Shown here: positions 13,015 through 24,811 of the stretch, piece after piece
How positions within the stretch are numbered: position 1 is the first letter of the stretch
Layout of the letters: every line of letters starts with the position of its first letter
DNA from: Sphagnum compactum
Lineage: Eukaryota; Bryophyta; Sphagnopsida; Sphagnales
Direction of reading: 5' to 3'
DNA: 64,000 nt
NCBI GenBank assembly: GCA_965153455.1
Contig: OZ234504.1
Coordinates: forward strand, 2,604,001 to 2,668,000
Translations under genes and position numbers: made by a program
Notes under the pieces: model-generated
The model's database searches: none
Told to the model about the DNA's origin: nothing
Seen by the model: only the letters and a program-made list of their open reading frames with translations

Positions 13015-13563
13015 ACCCACTCACTCACTCAATCCAAAGCAACTCCCGAACTTTGCTTCTTGCCAACAAGCTCTCTCTGTATCTATGTATCTATGTATCT
13101 GTCCATGCAAAAAACCCAACAAACTCAAACAAATCACAAGATGCTTAGAATCTCAAATTTGAACCCCACTTCTTCTTGTCCATGAATTGTAGATCATGTA
13201 AAGATGTACAAGAGGACCTGAGGATTAACATGCAGCAGCAAAAACTGGAAATACCCAATACAAGAACTCACTCACTCACTCACTCACTCCACAATCCCAA
13301 GCAAATCCCGAACTTTGCTTCGATCAAGTTTGCCAACAAGCTCTCTCTGTATCTATGTACCTATGTATCTGTCCATGCAAAGAACCCAACAAACTGAAAC
13401 AATTCACAAGATGCTTAGAATCTCAAATTTGAACCTCACTTCTTCTTGTACATGAAATTGTAGATGATATTGTAAAGATGTGCAAGAAAGAGGACCTGAG
13501 GATTATTAACATGCAGCAGCAGCAAAAACTGGAAGTTAAGTAAGTACCCAATACAAGAAGGAC
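13015..13563. repeat. Tandem duplication of a ~260-bp unit upstream of the DUF639 gene
   Basis: Both copies run from a CACTCACTCACTC tract through CCCGAACTTTGCTTC, CAACAAGCTCTCTCTGTATC, TGTCCATGCAAA, ACAAGATGCTTAGAATCTC and AAAAACTGGAA to ACCCAATACAAGAA. Copy one is about 13015-13265 and copy two about 13266-13557. Copy two has small insertions. The first copy begins only ~50 bases upstream of the DUF639 ATG on the other strand, so the unit probably covers its promoter or 5' leader. Confidence 0.9.
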
Positions 13564-14225
13564 ACATTGAAGAAAAAAGGTGCAGCTTGAGATACAAAAC
13601 CAAAACCCCAATGCAAATTACATGGGGGATCCAGAAGCTTATTATTTTGCAGCAACAACATTAGGCCTACCTTACCTTATTGAAACTGCAAGAAACAAAA
13701 CTAAAATTCCAGCAGCAAAACAAAAACACAAAAAAAAGAAAAGAATTGTGCAGCAGCTGCTCCATCCCTCACGAGCACACGTGCAGATCCCTCACCAACT
13801 TGCAGAATCTTCGTGCAACTATCGCAATTGGTGACAAATGTACATCGACTAGTGCAAGATGTGGCACCAGCTTGAGACTTGAGGCTCTGGAATTTTTTTT
13901 AATTAAATAATAATATTGTTATTTATTTTTTTAAGAAATTAAATATTTATTATTATTTATTTATTTATTTATTTAGGCTTTTGGCAATACATGGTTCCAT
14001 ATTTAACAGTGTTTTTTTTTTTGGGGGTGAATTTTTGCATCTTGTCTACAAAAGTAGTGGAAGATTTAATTTCATGATCAGTGTTTTTTTTTTTTTTCTT
14101 TTTTTTTCTTGGGGGTGAATTTTTGCACCTTGGCTACAAAAAAAATTGAAGATTTAATTTATGATCAGTGATTTATTTATTTATTTAATTAGGGTGAATT
14201 TTTTTTTGCATTTATTTAGGGTTTA

Positions 14226-14317
14226 TTTTTCAAATTTGTGAGTTGGCCAAAATTTTCTCCTTCTTTCTTTCTTGTGGATCATTGGCCAACCCACCTAAAC
14301 TCACAAATTTGAAAAAA
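14226..14317. repeat. Inverted repeat able to form a hairpin
   Basis: Left arm TTTTTCAAATTTGTGAGTT at 14226-14244 pairs with its complement at 14299-14317. An inner TTGGCCAA occurs on both sides, near 14243 and 14282. The right side carries about ten extra bases, giving a bulge. Confidence 0.8.
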
Positions 14318-15089
14318 AAACACACACACACACACACACACACAAAACATTAATTCCCTTGAAATATATATTTTAAAAAATCTTCTTTGAAAAGTTGTCA
14401 TCACAAGTAGAAGTTCTATAACCAAAAGAACGGGCCTATGAGGCTTGATGACAATAAAGTTATTCTTAAAGTTAGTTCAGTGAACATAGCATCGAAAGCT
14501 CATGTTTGGTGGATTTATGGGTTGTAACCAATGTTGTGTGAGTAAATTGATTTTTAAGAGAACAATCGGGCTCAAGTATCATATATTTTATATCTTATAT
14601 TACCTTTTTGGGTAAGGTTTTGAATTATTTTTAATATATTGCAAAACCCTCAAGTACAATTAAATTTATTTTCCCCAACTTGTGACAATTATTAAGTATA
14701 GGTTTCATGGTTGTTGAAGTGAATGCGATTCTGGGTACAATTACATTTTAGGGTTTAAATTTCAAGTTGTTTTTTGATTGAAACGCACAAGGATTCCATC
14801 ATTTAGCTCTCTAACACATCATATATTTTCACAATTCTTTTCCAAAACAACAAAATGGTATTAAAGTCCATGTAACATATGTGCATAATGCATATTATGT
14901 TTGTAACGAGAAAATGATACAAAAACTTTTATCCATAAGCTTAAAGTACTAGCATCCTATGATCATCCTTGGAGATGAATATTTTCTTCAATGTTCTAAT
15001 TGAATCCATCTTCAACTTTGCAAAAACTATCCTCACAAAGGCCTTTTGGGCATAATAGACCATGGACAAAGACTAATGAATTAAGGATG

Positions 15090-15390
15090 GACAATAATGG
15101 ACCACAAATAAATAGTAATTGGCCACAAATAGATAGTAATTGACCATAGATTTGAATAGATTGGAGAGAATTGACAAAATCAATAGACAAAATCAATAAG
15201 AATCGACAAAAATTGACAAAACCAATTGAAATGGACAAAAAATGACAAAATATATGAAAATGGACATAGACATGTATAGAAATGGACACAATGGACAAGA
15301 TTGACAAAATGAATATAAATAAAAAAGATTGATTATAGGACAAAATTGGAGAATGGATAGTAATTGATAGAAGTGACAGATTTCACAATC
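15090..15390. repeat. Degenerate short tandem repeat (GACAAAAT/TGGACA)
   Basis: Variants of ATTGACAAAATCAATAG and AATGGACAAA recur without strict period. This creates a spurious Ile/Ser/Phe-rich reading frame on the minus strand. Confidence 0.7.
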
Positions 15391-15784
15391 AATTTACAAT
15401 AAACATAAACAATTTCAAACTCATGGGGGTGATAGAATAAAAAAATTGAAACTTTCAAACACTAAAACTGGTGTCAACATAAATCACATGGGAAAAAACA
15501 AGACCTTGCATTGCCCAACCATGGTTGAAGTGTGAAAACCATTAAGGTTCTTCAACCATGCCCATTTCATCATTGGATTATTGCAAAAATCAAGAAATAG
15601 TTGTTTTTCAATGTAATTGTGTTGTTGTGGTTGAATGTCAGTGAATTTGCACCACCAACAATTTGCACCTATACCTTATTCACATATTCAAACCCATTAT
15701 CAAAAACATTTTGAAGATAAACAACATGCACATCTAATAAGAAAAATAAAAAAAGAGAAAAAATGTGGAATATTTGCAGAAAAT

Positions 15785-18015
15785 CAATAGTCGAAATCAA
15801 CATCCTCTTCAAAAAGACCTTGCTCTTCAATGAACTTATTATTGTCTACAATTATATTAGACTCTAAAATTTAAAAATCAATCATATACATAGGCTTGGA
15901 AGCCCCATCATGTGCAACACAGGCATCATTAGGCCATTTTTTGATAATTAAAATTAGGTGATCCAAGTTTTCAATCCCCAAGTTTGATCTTCAAAGATTT
16001 GTGATGACACCAACAACATTAAAAATTTGTTTTATCTCAATTTATGACCCCACAATGCGAGCACCTGATGGGTTAAATAAAAATGTGAAAATTGCATTAC
16101 ATGTTGCACCCACTAAACCAAAGGGTTACCATGATTCGTTGATAGCATAAGTAACCAACAAAATAATTAGAGCTCATTTTTCAAAGTTGAAAAGATCACA
16201 TCATTAGTTGACACAACTTGCCCAAATATATATATATATATATATTAGTTGTTAATGGTTTTGTTGTTACCTTAATAGTATTTAAGTGATTGTACATCTG
16301 TAACAAAAGAAAACATACAATTTTAGTGTCATATTCTACAACAATTTTAGCAATAACAAAATTTCCCACCAAATCTCGATTACACTTCAATTTTTATAAC
16401 GTGGGTCAAGCATGTTACTAGCATGTTGTGGGCCTTAAAATGGTTGTAAGCCATTGAAAAACCCAATAATTGGTTCAATATCTTCAAAATTTGCACCATC
16501 ATCCTTTGTTGAAATTCTTATAGTTTTGAATCAAAATCACCACATATTAGTGGCTAATTCAAATATTCAATATTGGTCACACTAGTTTTCATAACATTGC
16601 ACAAATTGAAAATAGAAATAAAAATATATGATAATACCCTCAAGTTTGGTTTAAAACAGACTATTTGACAACTAGAAGTAATGTATTCGTAATTGTTTAA
16701 ACCATGGCCCAAGTTTGGCCCATTGGCATTCTTGAAAACAAGTGTAAAGCTTGTTATCGTTCATAACATATGGAAATTACATTTTGGTATTCAAAAGTTT
16801 CTTGAAACAAGATAACTTTTGAAGCAAATTGCATCTTCACATTAGCCTTGAGCATCCTTGCCAACAACTCTGAAATGATACAAGCATCTTTCCATTCTTG
16901 CCTCCCCTTCTTCGATTTTTCAATACAAGTAATAGTTTTTTCCAATGATATTTGAGCAGACTTCAAAGTGATTTTTAAACAACCTTAATAAACTTCGACA
17001 TCATCAGTGGCATACTAAGCTACTTTTGACATTACATAGCCAAAACATGATCCTATAAATGGGGTAGGGAATTGAAAGGGAAAATATGAAACTACTGACT
17101 TTAAAGCATTAATCAATGTGTTCAGTTTGGAGCTTTCATCTTTAATGTAAGCAATGATTTTGTCAAGCAAACCAAATGAGTCTAATAAAAAATTTACTTG
17201 GTTTGCCATGTATGTGCTAATTATATTTTTCACTTTAAAAACCCCAACAATAACATGAGTGGGATCCCAAAAACTATTGATAAACTGACAACCATAGCAA
17301 ACATGTCATACCTAGTGCATGATCTAAAGATGAAAAAAGACTATGCATGTAATATAAGAAACAAAAGTTGGGACAACATATTTCTCTTTGGTTTTTGTCA
17401 CAATATTTTGAAGGGCTTCATTCACCAATTGCCATCAAGATATAAATTGAACTCACTTGCATTGATGAAGAATTAAATGCTTCAGCCATGAATTTTTCAC
17501 AAATGACAAAGACAGTATCCTTTAGCAATGTATAACATCAAGTCCTTCAAAAAATCTACTTGTGTTGGGTTTGATTTTGCATTTAACATTTATGACTATT
17601 AAAGAGATCTATAATTTGTGGAGGAAGAATTTTCCTTTTCTTTGTAACTTGTTTCTCACTGATAGTTTCTAACATAATTTTTGCCATTCTTTGTAGCAAA
17701 AAAAACCCCACTTCCTATACACCTTGAGATGTTCATTACAAACATGTTTTTTCAAGGAACTTGGACCATTGTTTTTATTATAATTTAGAAACCCATTATG
17801 CTTCTCTTGGGATAGATTCCCAACATCAACTTGCACTATAAAAGGGTGACATACAACACATTGTAATAATTGTGGATTGCAAAAATTTATTGCAACAAGC
17901 CCATTAATAACAAAAAAAACCCTAATAATCAAAGGTGTGATGGAAAGGGTACCATTATTTTTTATTAACTTGGAGTTGTGGAATGAGAAGTTGTCAAATT
18001 GCCTCCATATCAAGA
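15785..18015 (-). pseudogene. Decayed hAT-superfamily transposase, copy 1
   Basis: Reading the minus strand across several frames gives an ordered series of hAT features. A BED zinc-finger-like block (PSSLKKHVCNEHLK) lies near 17.73 kb. The KDESSKLNTL and GSCFGYVMSK blocks lie near 17.05-17.15 kb. FASKVILFQETFEYQNVISI lies near 16.8 kb. The C-terminal dimerisation-type block NLDHLILIIKKWPNDA lies near 15.95 kb, and an acidic end (EEDVDFDY) near 15.8 kb. Stops and frameshifts separate the blocks, so it cannot make a full protein. The block order matches copy 2, which appears to be of the same clade. Terminal inverted repeats were not located. It is a transposon relic, not a host gene. Confidence 0.8.
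16226..16245. repeat. (AT)n microsatellite inside hAT copy 1
   Basis: About ten AT dinucleotides interrupt the decayed transposase region. Confidence 0.9.
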
Positions 18016-18189
18016 TTAGATGCCTCTTTTGATCTAATAGGGGGTGACATTACATGATGACATAGACTCATCATGTTCATTACACATTTCAGTTGTCACA
18101 CTTGGTGATGCCATCCTTATAACTGCATACATAAACCACAAAAAACTATGAAATATAGCCAACAAAGAACAAGAATTGTAATAATGGTT

Positions 18190-18970
18190 GGAGCAGCAAC
18201 TTAAAAAACAATTGCAATAGTAGTAGCAACAACAACTCCAACAATAGTTGCAATAGTAACAACAATAGCAATAACAAAAGTTGTAGCAACAACAACAATA
18301 AAAATAATAGTAGCAATAGAAGTAGCAACAAGAACACCCACAATAGCAAAAGTAATAGTAGCATTAGAAGTAACAACAATAATAGATACACCCACAACAA
18401 CAAAAGTGGTAACAACAGCAAAACAATATTAGCAGAAGTAGTAGTAGCAAGAAAACAGTAATAACAATAAAGCAACAACATTAAAATTAGTAACAATAGA
18501 AGCAATAGGAGCAGTAGAAGTAAAAGCAATAGCAAAAACACCTGCAGTAGCAACAACACTAGTAAAAGTAAAAACAGCAATAAAAGCACATGCAATAGCA
18601 AAAGCAATAACAATAGTAGAAGTAGCAATAACAATAGAAGGACTTGTAGAAGCAAAAGCAACAATAATAGTAAAACTAGCAACAACAACAATAACAAAAA
18701 CATTCACAGTAGCAAAAGCACTAGTCATGTAATAAAAGAAGTAATAGTAGTAACAAACACACTCGTAGTAGCAGAAACAACAACAACAAAACACTTGTAA
18801 TTGTAGAAGCAATAGTAGTAGAAGTTACAGCAAAAGCACCTGCAATAATAGAAGCAACAACAATAGAAATAGCAATAGCAGTAGAAATAGCAACGACAGA
18901 AGCACCCACAACCATAGAAGTAGTAGCAACAATAGTAGAAGTAACAACAACAATAGAAGCAACACTAACA
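18190..18970. repeat. Long compound trinucleotide-like array
   Basis: Nearly 800 bases consist of interleaved CAA, TAG, CAG, GAA and TAA triplets with a loose three-base rhythm. On the minus strand this yields a 185-codon frame that is almost only Leu, plus other frames of Ala/Ile/Thr/Val. The composition shows these are not proteins. The array sits on the 5' side of hAT copy 1 and may have grown within or beside that element. Confidence 0.9.
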
Positions 18971-21900
18971 AACTATAAACTTAATTTCTATTCTACATTA
19001 CAAAGATTATAATAATTGATTCTATGTTGTTACCATCTTTGTACAATTAAACATTGAGCTAATATATGTAAAAAAAAGAAAAAAAAACAAGAGATGGAGA
19101 AAAGAAACACGATGAAGTTGAAGTTGTGAAACTCTTGTCACAAACCACATATATAATGATGTTGTTGCCAAAGCAAAAACAATGAACAAGGTCGTCAAAT
19201 TAGTGGAATTCTGATGTGCTACAAAGCTACAACTAGAGTGAAGCTCTCGATTAATACATCACCACCTAAACAAAAACAATGAACCATTGCAAAGCTACAA
19301 CTCAAGCGAAGCTCTTAAAAGGAAATGAAGAAACATCAAAGTACCAGAATTAGTTGTTGCAAAATGCAAAAAAAGCAAAGCTCTTGAAAGGAAAGTGACG
19401 GGGGTGAGAAACAAAGAACCCCCTAAACCCTAATAGTACATAAAAACCTAAAAGCTAAAACCGGACCCATCTTAGACCGGTCCCAAGGGTTTAATGTTTA
19501 TTGAAAATATGTGGGTAGAAAGTTCTATGGTCTACCCGGTTTTACTATGAGTGACGGTTTGCAAGTAAGGGTCCCATATCGGGTTTTAAAAAAACGCATT
19601 TGGTCAGGTCCTAAAAACCCGGACTTGGAATTGCCGATTTTGACACTTGGATCCGGGTACCCGCACAACAACACCGGTGTAATTTAGTACTTGTCGTCAA
19701 GCATAGGGTTCATGGGGTTTTGGGGTTCTAGTGCTGAGATTTTGGGGTAGTATATAATTTGTGAGTTTTGAGTTATATAAAAGTTTAGCACAAAAGCTTT
19801 TGAAGTTTAGGGAAATTCTTGTTACGTAATTAATTTCTCCTTCCAAAACCCACTTTTTAAAAAAATTAGTTGAATTTCCACCGAACAAAATTTAAATCAA
19901 AATTCAAAATCTCCCACAACTTGGGTCTAAAATTTAGGATGTCATCATCCTATACAAAAAAAAAAACTTAAAAAATTAATTAATTATTTATTTCATTAAA
20001 AAGATGCCAAAACCTTGTTATCAATTGAAAGAGCAAACTTTTTTTAGGATAGAGCCCCCCAAAAAAAGAAAATGACAAAAAAGGCAAAAAAAGAAGTTGG
20101 GTAATAGTCATTTTTAAAATTTTAAATTTATGAATCTATGCAATGGGTTATGTGCAGCTGAAAATTTTGTTATCAGCATAATTGGTAAAATAGAAGTATA
20201 AGTTTATTACAAAGGTTACTTCAGTTCTAACTAAAAAGATCAAAAATTAAAATCATAATTAAAATCTCTTTTTTGTTTTCCTTAAAAAAAGAAATTATTT
20301 CCTCCTTTTCAAATTTGAAACTTCCCTTTTTGTGCAATCAATAATTTCAAAAAGGTTTTTTTTTTCCATATTATGAAAACACGGTAAAGTAAATTGATCA
20401 AATTTCAAACATGATAAACCTAATCATGGACGAATTTTGGTAATTTTGCGAGGTAAAACATCAAAAGTACATCCATAAATTTCATCATAATTCATATTAA
20501 AATTCGTAGATAGCTTGCAAGTATCTATGTTTGACAAAGTTGCAATGCAATATTCTATATGATAGTTTATGAAGTTTAATTCATGATTCATGAGAAAATA
20601 TAGTTCATAAAATGTCCATTTCTATAATATGCACTATAAAAGATGGATTTTGTATTCCATTAAAAAGCAAAACAAAATGCGTATGTAACAATTTATAGAT
20701 AGTTGAAAAATTCAAAGAAAATGAAACCCACATTTGGGTCATGGGATTAACCTAGGGTCAATTTTCACACGGAAATAATGAATAATTAATTTCTTTAAAA
20801 AGAACCAATTTTTTTTTTGTAACTTGAGAATCATTATTTGTCCATCATATTTTCAAAAAAAATCATTTCAATATTTAAAAGGCTTTTTTTTAATGATGAA
20901 ACTTATCATAGGGTAAGGCAATACTAAATCATCATGGATAAAGTGTTTGTACATATATGTCATTTGTTGTACCCATGAAGGAACATATATTATGAGACTT
21001 TGCTTTTTTTTTTTTTCAACATGCTAAAAACATTATGCTAAAAGATTCATATTGTGGTAAAATCATTTTCTTTATTTTCCCAAAAAAAAAACTTCCTTTA
21101 GACCTTTACACATACATAAATTATTATACATACATTTTCTATAAAATTGAAAAAAAATTCAATAAAAAAAAAGGTGTGATTTATTAAAGTGCATGTGTTT
21201 TTTGAAAACCCAATTTTTAAATGTTCATTTCCCTAGTTAAAATATTGTCATTAGACATAGTTAGGCATAATTTTAAAGCTTGTGCAAAGGCAATAAATGA
21301 TCATACACTCCTTGAATGTGTAGAAATTAGGATGAATTTCGGGTAATATATAATTACACTCATATATGTCAGAATTTTCATGGAATATTAATTACTAGTT
21401 TTCTGAAAGGTACACTAATTTATTTTTTTTGACCTTCTGAACTAATAATTTAATTAAATTGAAGTCCCCTTAAAATTCAAAAATAATAATCTTTAAAGAC
21501 CTCTTTCAATGCCACCTTCATTTTTTGGGTGTGCATTTTAATATAGCCATTTATGGCAATTTGACACATTTAAGTTTATAGGTTCTCAATCATTCCATTT
21601 GATGCAAAGAACATCATTTCAAATTTTAATAATACAAAAAACAATTATTTGATTTTCAAGCTCAAATGTACCTTCAGTCTCACATTAGTTTACTATTGAA
21701 TTTTTTTTTAATTTTTTTAAAAAAAGGATTTCATATTAGGATTTTGATATATAACCACAATTATCAAAAAATCATAACTCAGTTATTATAATAAATAACT
21801 GCAATCCTCAATTTTTGTTTGGAAAAAAAAAATCAAATAATCTCCAGCATTAATTAGCATTAAATGGCGACTGTCCTTCATGGGGAGCTGTAGCATTTTT

Positions 21901-22457
21901 GACAAAATGTGCTGGTATAAGTGGCGACCTAGGAAGTGCCTAGTTCTAGATATGGCTAATTAAATTATTTTTATTTCGAAAAATGGCGAAAAAAAATCCC
22001 TAAAATTCAAAAAAAATATTTTAGTATTTATTTAATTTCTATCTAAAATTCTCCCCAAAAAATAAGAAATATGAGAAATAAAAATAACTTTTTAAGGCAA
22101 AAATGTCAGCATTCTTCGCCTTTACAAGCTAAGAAATCACCCACCCGTTGCCAAACTGAGCTCATGTCAGTTCCTCAGGCCAAGCAATTTATGTGAACCC
22201 GACAAACTATATATGACTAGTGTTAAAGCCCGTTGGGGTGGGAACGTTCACAAAATAAGGGGCCTAGGATGAGGCAATAGGCTAGTCGAGTCAAGTGCGA
22301 GGATGTCTCGCCCCTTGCTAAGGACCTTGAGTCAAGTGCGAGGATGTCTCTTCCCTTGCTAAGGACCTTCCTTCATTCCCACAATAAAGCACAAGGTGAA
22401 CGTTATCATAAGCATATATATATATTGTGTCGATTAGGAGGTGATAAGAGCACTCTC
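18971..22457. other. AT-rich intergenic DNA, no gene seen
   Basis: Homopolymer A/T runs dominate. A less AT-rich patch at about 19430-19700 contains several ACCGG/CCGGT-type motifs but no reading frame of note. A 41-bp duplication lies at 22288-22370. Confidence 0.6.
22288..22370. repeat. Tandem duplication, 41-bp period
   Basis: Two copies of GAGTCAAGTGCGAGGATGTC, each followed by a CCTTGCTAAGGACCTT segment, start at 22288 and 22329. Confidence 0.88.
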
Positions 22458-22460
22458 TTA

Positions 22461-22680
22461 AGGTGCGTTCGCACTTGGTGTTAGGGACTCTAGTGTTGTG
22501 TCCATTAACACCGTACCTACTAGTCATTTAAGACTTAAACTTAGTTATAGTGAAGATTTTATGTTATACTAACATTCACATAACATTAAAGCTATTTGCC
22601 CATTTAAGATTGGGTGCCACCTAGGATGCCATCTAGATTTTTCATTTAACATTCATTTAACGTCAAGTGTGAATGCACCA
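22461..22680. mobile_element. MITE candidate with TTA target-site duplication
   Basis: The left end AGGTGCGTTCGCACTTG and the inverted right end (reading GGTGCATTCACACTTGAC on the other strand) form imperfect terminal inverted repeats of about 18 bases. The 220-base element is flanked by TTA at 22458-22460 and 22681-22683. A TTA/TAA duplication is typical of PIF/Harbinger-type elements, so that is the most likely affiliation. It encodes no protein and would depend on a transposase elsewhere. The left end is itself a small palindrome (GTGCG-TT-CGCAC). Confidence 0.6.
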
Positions 22681-23111
22681 TTACTTTTCTTGTTGCCTCC
22701 TCCCACTAAATCGAAGGGCTAAGATTTTTCCTCTTGTTTTCTTGGAGGGGATGATAGTCACATGTGGTAACATAAGGAAGGTGCCTTTCGAATACAACAT
22801 GTATGGAAAATTTCTCCAAGTGCTTTATTACAAGAGAACCCAAGAAGAAGAAATAGGGTTCAAGGAAAAAGCATAGAAGAGGTCTTCAAGTCCCATGAGA
22901 TTTCTTAGGTTAAATGTAGGTGTTAATTTCATTTTTTTGGCCATGAAAATCCTAACTAGGTGAGTGAAGAGCCCCACAAGTAATGTGTGAGTCACAATTG
23001 TGGAAACATGCACTAAGAGGCCTCACTCAAGAAGGTGAAGGTACGAGTGTAAGTGTTCATACACTATGAAAGACCATAGCCCATAGTTAGAGTGCTTTCA
23101 AGAATCTTACC

Positions 23112-23412
23112 AAAACCCAATAACTATACCTATACCCATAAAAGCCTTATAAAATTGGCTTCCAAAGGAAAATATTTTAAGAATCTTCCCAAAACCCTGG
23201 TCCCTAATAGTTACCTTTATTCATAAATCCTTACAAAATTGGCTTACTAAGGAAAACATTTAAAAAATCTTCCCAAAACCCTAATAACTACCTCTACCCA
23301 TATATGCTTACAAAATTGGCTTCCAAAGGAAAACATTTTAAGAATTTTCCCAAAACCCTAATAACTACCTCTACCCATATATCCTTACAAAATTGGCTTC
23401 CAAAGGAATTTT
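23112..23412. repeat. Tandem array, ~80-bp unit, four copies
   Basis: Units start with AAAACCC at 23112, 23191, 23275 and 23352. Each contains ACAAAATTGGCTTCCAAAGG and most continue to TTTTAAGAATCTTCCC. The last unit is truncated. Confidence 0.88.
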
Positions 23413-23485
23413 TTTGGCCCTAATATGCCATATTTCAAATTTTAAGATTTCTCCAATAATAAATGGATTCTTAAAAAAAAATTCT

Positions 23486-24080
23486 TTCATATTTGGTCAA
23501 CAGCCAAATTTGGCTAAATCTTCTTGTTGACAATTGCCAATTTGGCTACATCATAAAATTGAAAAACACACACACACACACACACACAATTTTTGTGAAA
23601 GAAATTTCCCTAATTTGCAATATTTCAAAAAAAAATCAAAAAATTGCTGGATTTCTACAAACTCACCATATCTGAAAGAAAATAATATTAAAATTGCCAG
23701 ATTTAGATGATAGGTTCTAGAATGTTGCCAAAAAATATAGTAGGGTTCCAAAAGTTTTGTGCTTTCCCCTTTAATGTGTAGCCAAATTTGGCTAAGTCCA
23801 CTTTGTGGATGATCACCAATTCACACCTCCATCACTGAAAAAACTGAAAAAAATAGAACCTTGGTTGTTCCAACAGGTAGCCAATATATAAAGGGTTATT
23901 AAAAAATTTACTTTTGTATCTGGTCTCTAGCCAAGTTTTGGCTAAATCTTTCTAATTGATAAAACATTGTTGGTTGATTTTTGAACTAGAGGATTTTGAA
24001 CAATCGACTAGAAGATTTCATATCTGGTCTATAGCCAAAATTTGGCTAAATCTTCTAGTTGATGAAAAACTGTTGGTTGA
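23486..24080. repeat. Repeats built around the palindrome AGCCAAATTTGGCT
   Basis: Copies or one-base variants of AGCCAAATTTGGCTAA(A/G)TC occur near 23502, 23781, 23931 and 24032. The last two are embedded in longer similar units containing ATCTGGTCT and GTTGGTTGATTTT. Related copies lie elsewhere in the window near 41650 and 41742, with a weaker form near 30010. A CA microsatellite sits at 23566-23588. Confidence 0.8.
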
Positions 24081-24231
24081 TTTTGAAGGATGTACCTCAT
24101 CCATAATACCCCACATTGTGTTTTTTTTTTTTTTTTTTTTTGAATTTATTTTCCTTTCATGCCCACCAGGTATCACCCAATTTTTTATATTTTTTATTAA
24201 TTAGTAGTAATGCTGGTAGGGCCTAGAGGGT

Positions 24232-24251
24232 CCCTAAACCCTAAACCCTAA
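24232..24251. promoter_or_regulatory. Telomere-type repeat / telo-box upstream of the receptor kinase
   Basis: Almost three CCCTAAA units sit about 560 bases before the likely start codon of the receptor-like kinase. Short AAACCCTAA telo-boxes are known plant promoter elements bound by Myb-type factors and linked to Polycomb recruitment. A role here is inference from position only. Confidence 0.5.
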
Positions 24252-24299
24252 GGACCCTCTATTTTGTGTACAAGTTTTTTTGGGGGGATTTTTTTGGGA

Positions 24300-24440
24300 C
24301 CAGCCCGTCCCTTCCTTCTCTTGTCTCTTTCTCTCTGTCTCTCTGTCTCTCTGTGTCTGCCCGTGTCTCTCTCTGTCTCTCGTGTGTTCTCTTCTGTGTC
24401 TGTGTCTGTGTCCGTGTGTGTGTCTGTCTTGCGCGATGTC
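24300..24440. repeat. Pyrimidine-rich CT/GT tract, probable leader of the kinase gene
   Basis: Repeated CTCTGTCTCT and GTGTCTGTGT motifs run toward the kinase gene. Such tracts are common in plant 5' leaders and core promoters. Frames through it on either strand (Ser/Leu/Val or Arg/Asp/Thr-rich) are composition artefacts. Confidence 0.65.
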
Positions 24441-24811
24441 CGTCGCATCGGTCGCCATTTTGTCCAGCGGGCGAGCAGCAGCAGCGTCAGCTCTAATCAT
24501 GGAACCTCCTGCATGCCCACATGCAGCGTCCAAGGAGCTCTGGAGAACAATGTTGCTGTTGTTGTGGCTGCCCAGATGGACACAAGAAGAAGAAGAAGAA
24601 GAAGAGCACCTCAACAACAACAACAACAACACCATGTTCTGATGGAGCCCGGAGTTTTGTTTCTTGCCAGATGATGGATGACGGAGCAGAAGAAGAAGGA
24701 GACAGTGCTGGTCATACTCTTGTTGTTATTGTTGCTGTTGTTATGGGTCCGGAGAAGGACGAGAAGAAGGAGGAGGAGGAGAATAGAAAGAGTGGGATAG
24801 GAAAAGGATCA

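Larger units (their letters stand above)
13565..15785. other. AT-rich intergenic DNA with simple repeats
   Basis: No gene seen. It contains a CA microsatellite at 14321-14344 and an inverted repeat at 14226-14317. A degenerate short-period repeat rich in GACAAAAT and TGGACA runs through about 15090-15390. The minus-strand frame 14996-15343 is a by-product of that repeat. Confidence 0.6.

Noticed and set aside
18146-18703. 185-codon minus-strand frame that is almost all leucine
   Set aside because: Produced by the CAA/CAG/TAG triplet array; no initiation context or family, and all neighbouring frames are equally open.
24234-24674. Overlapping frames on both strands in the CT/GT-rich leader
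   Set aside because: Low-complexity Ser/Leu/Val or Arg/Asp/Thr peptides arise directly from the dinucleotide composition.
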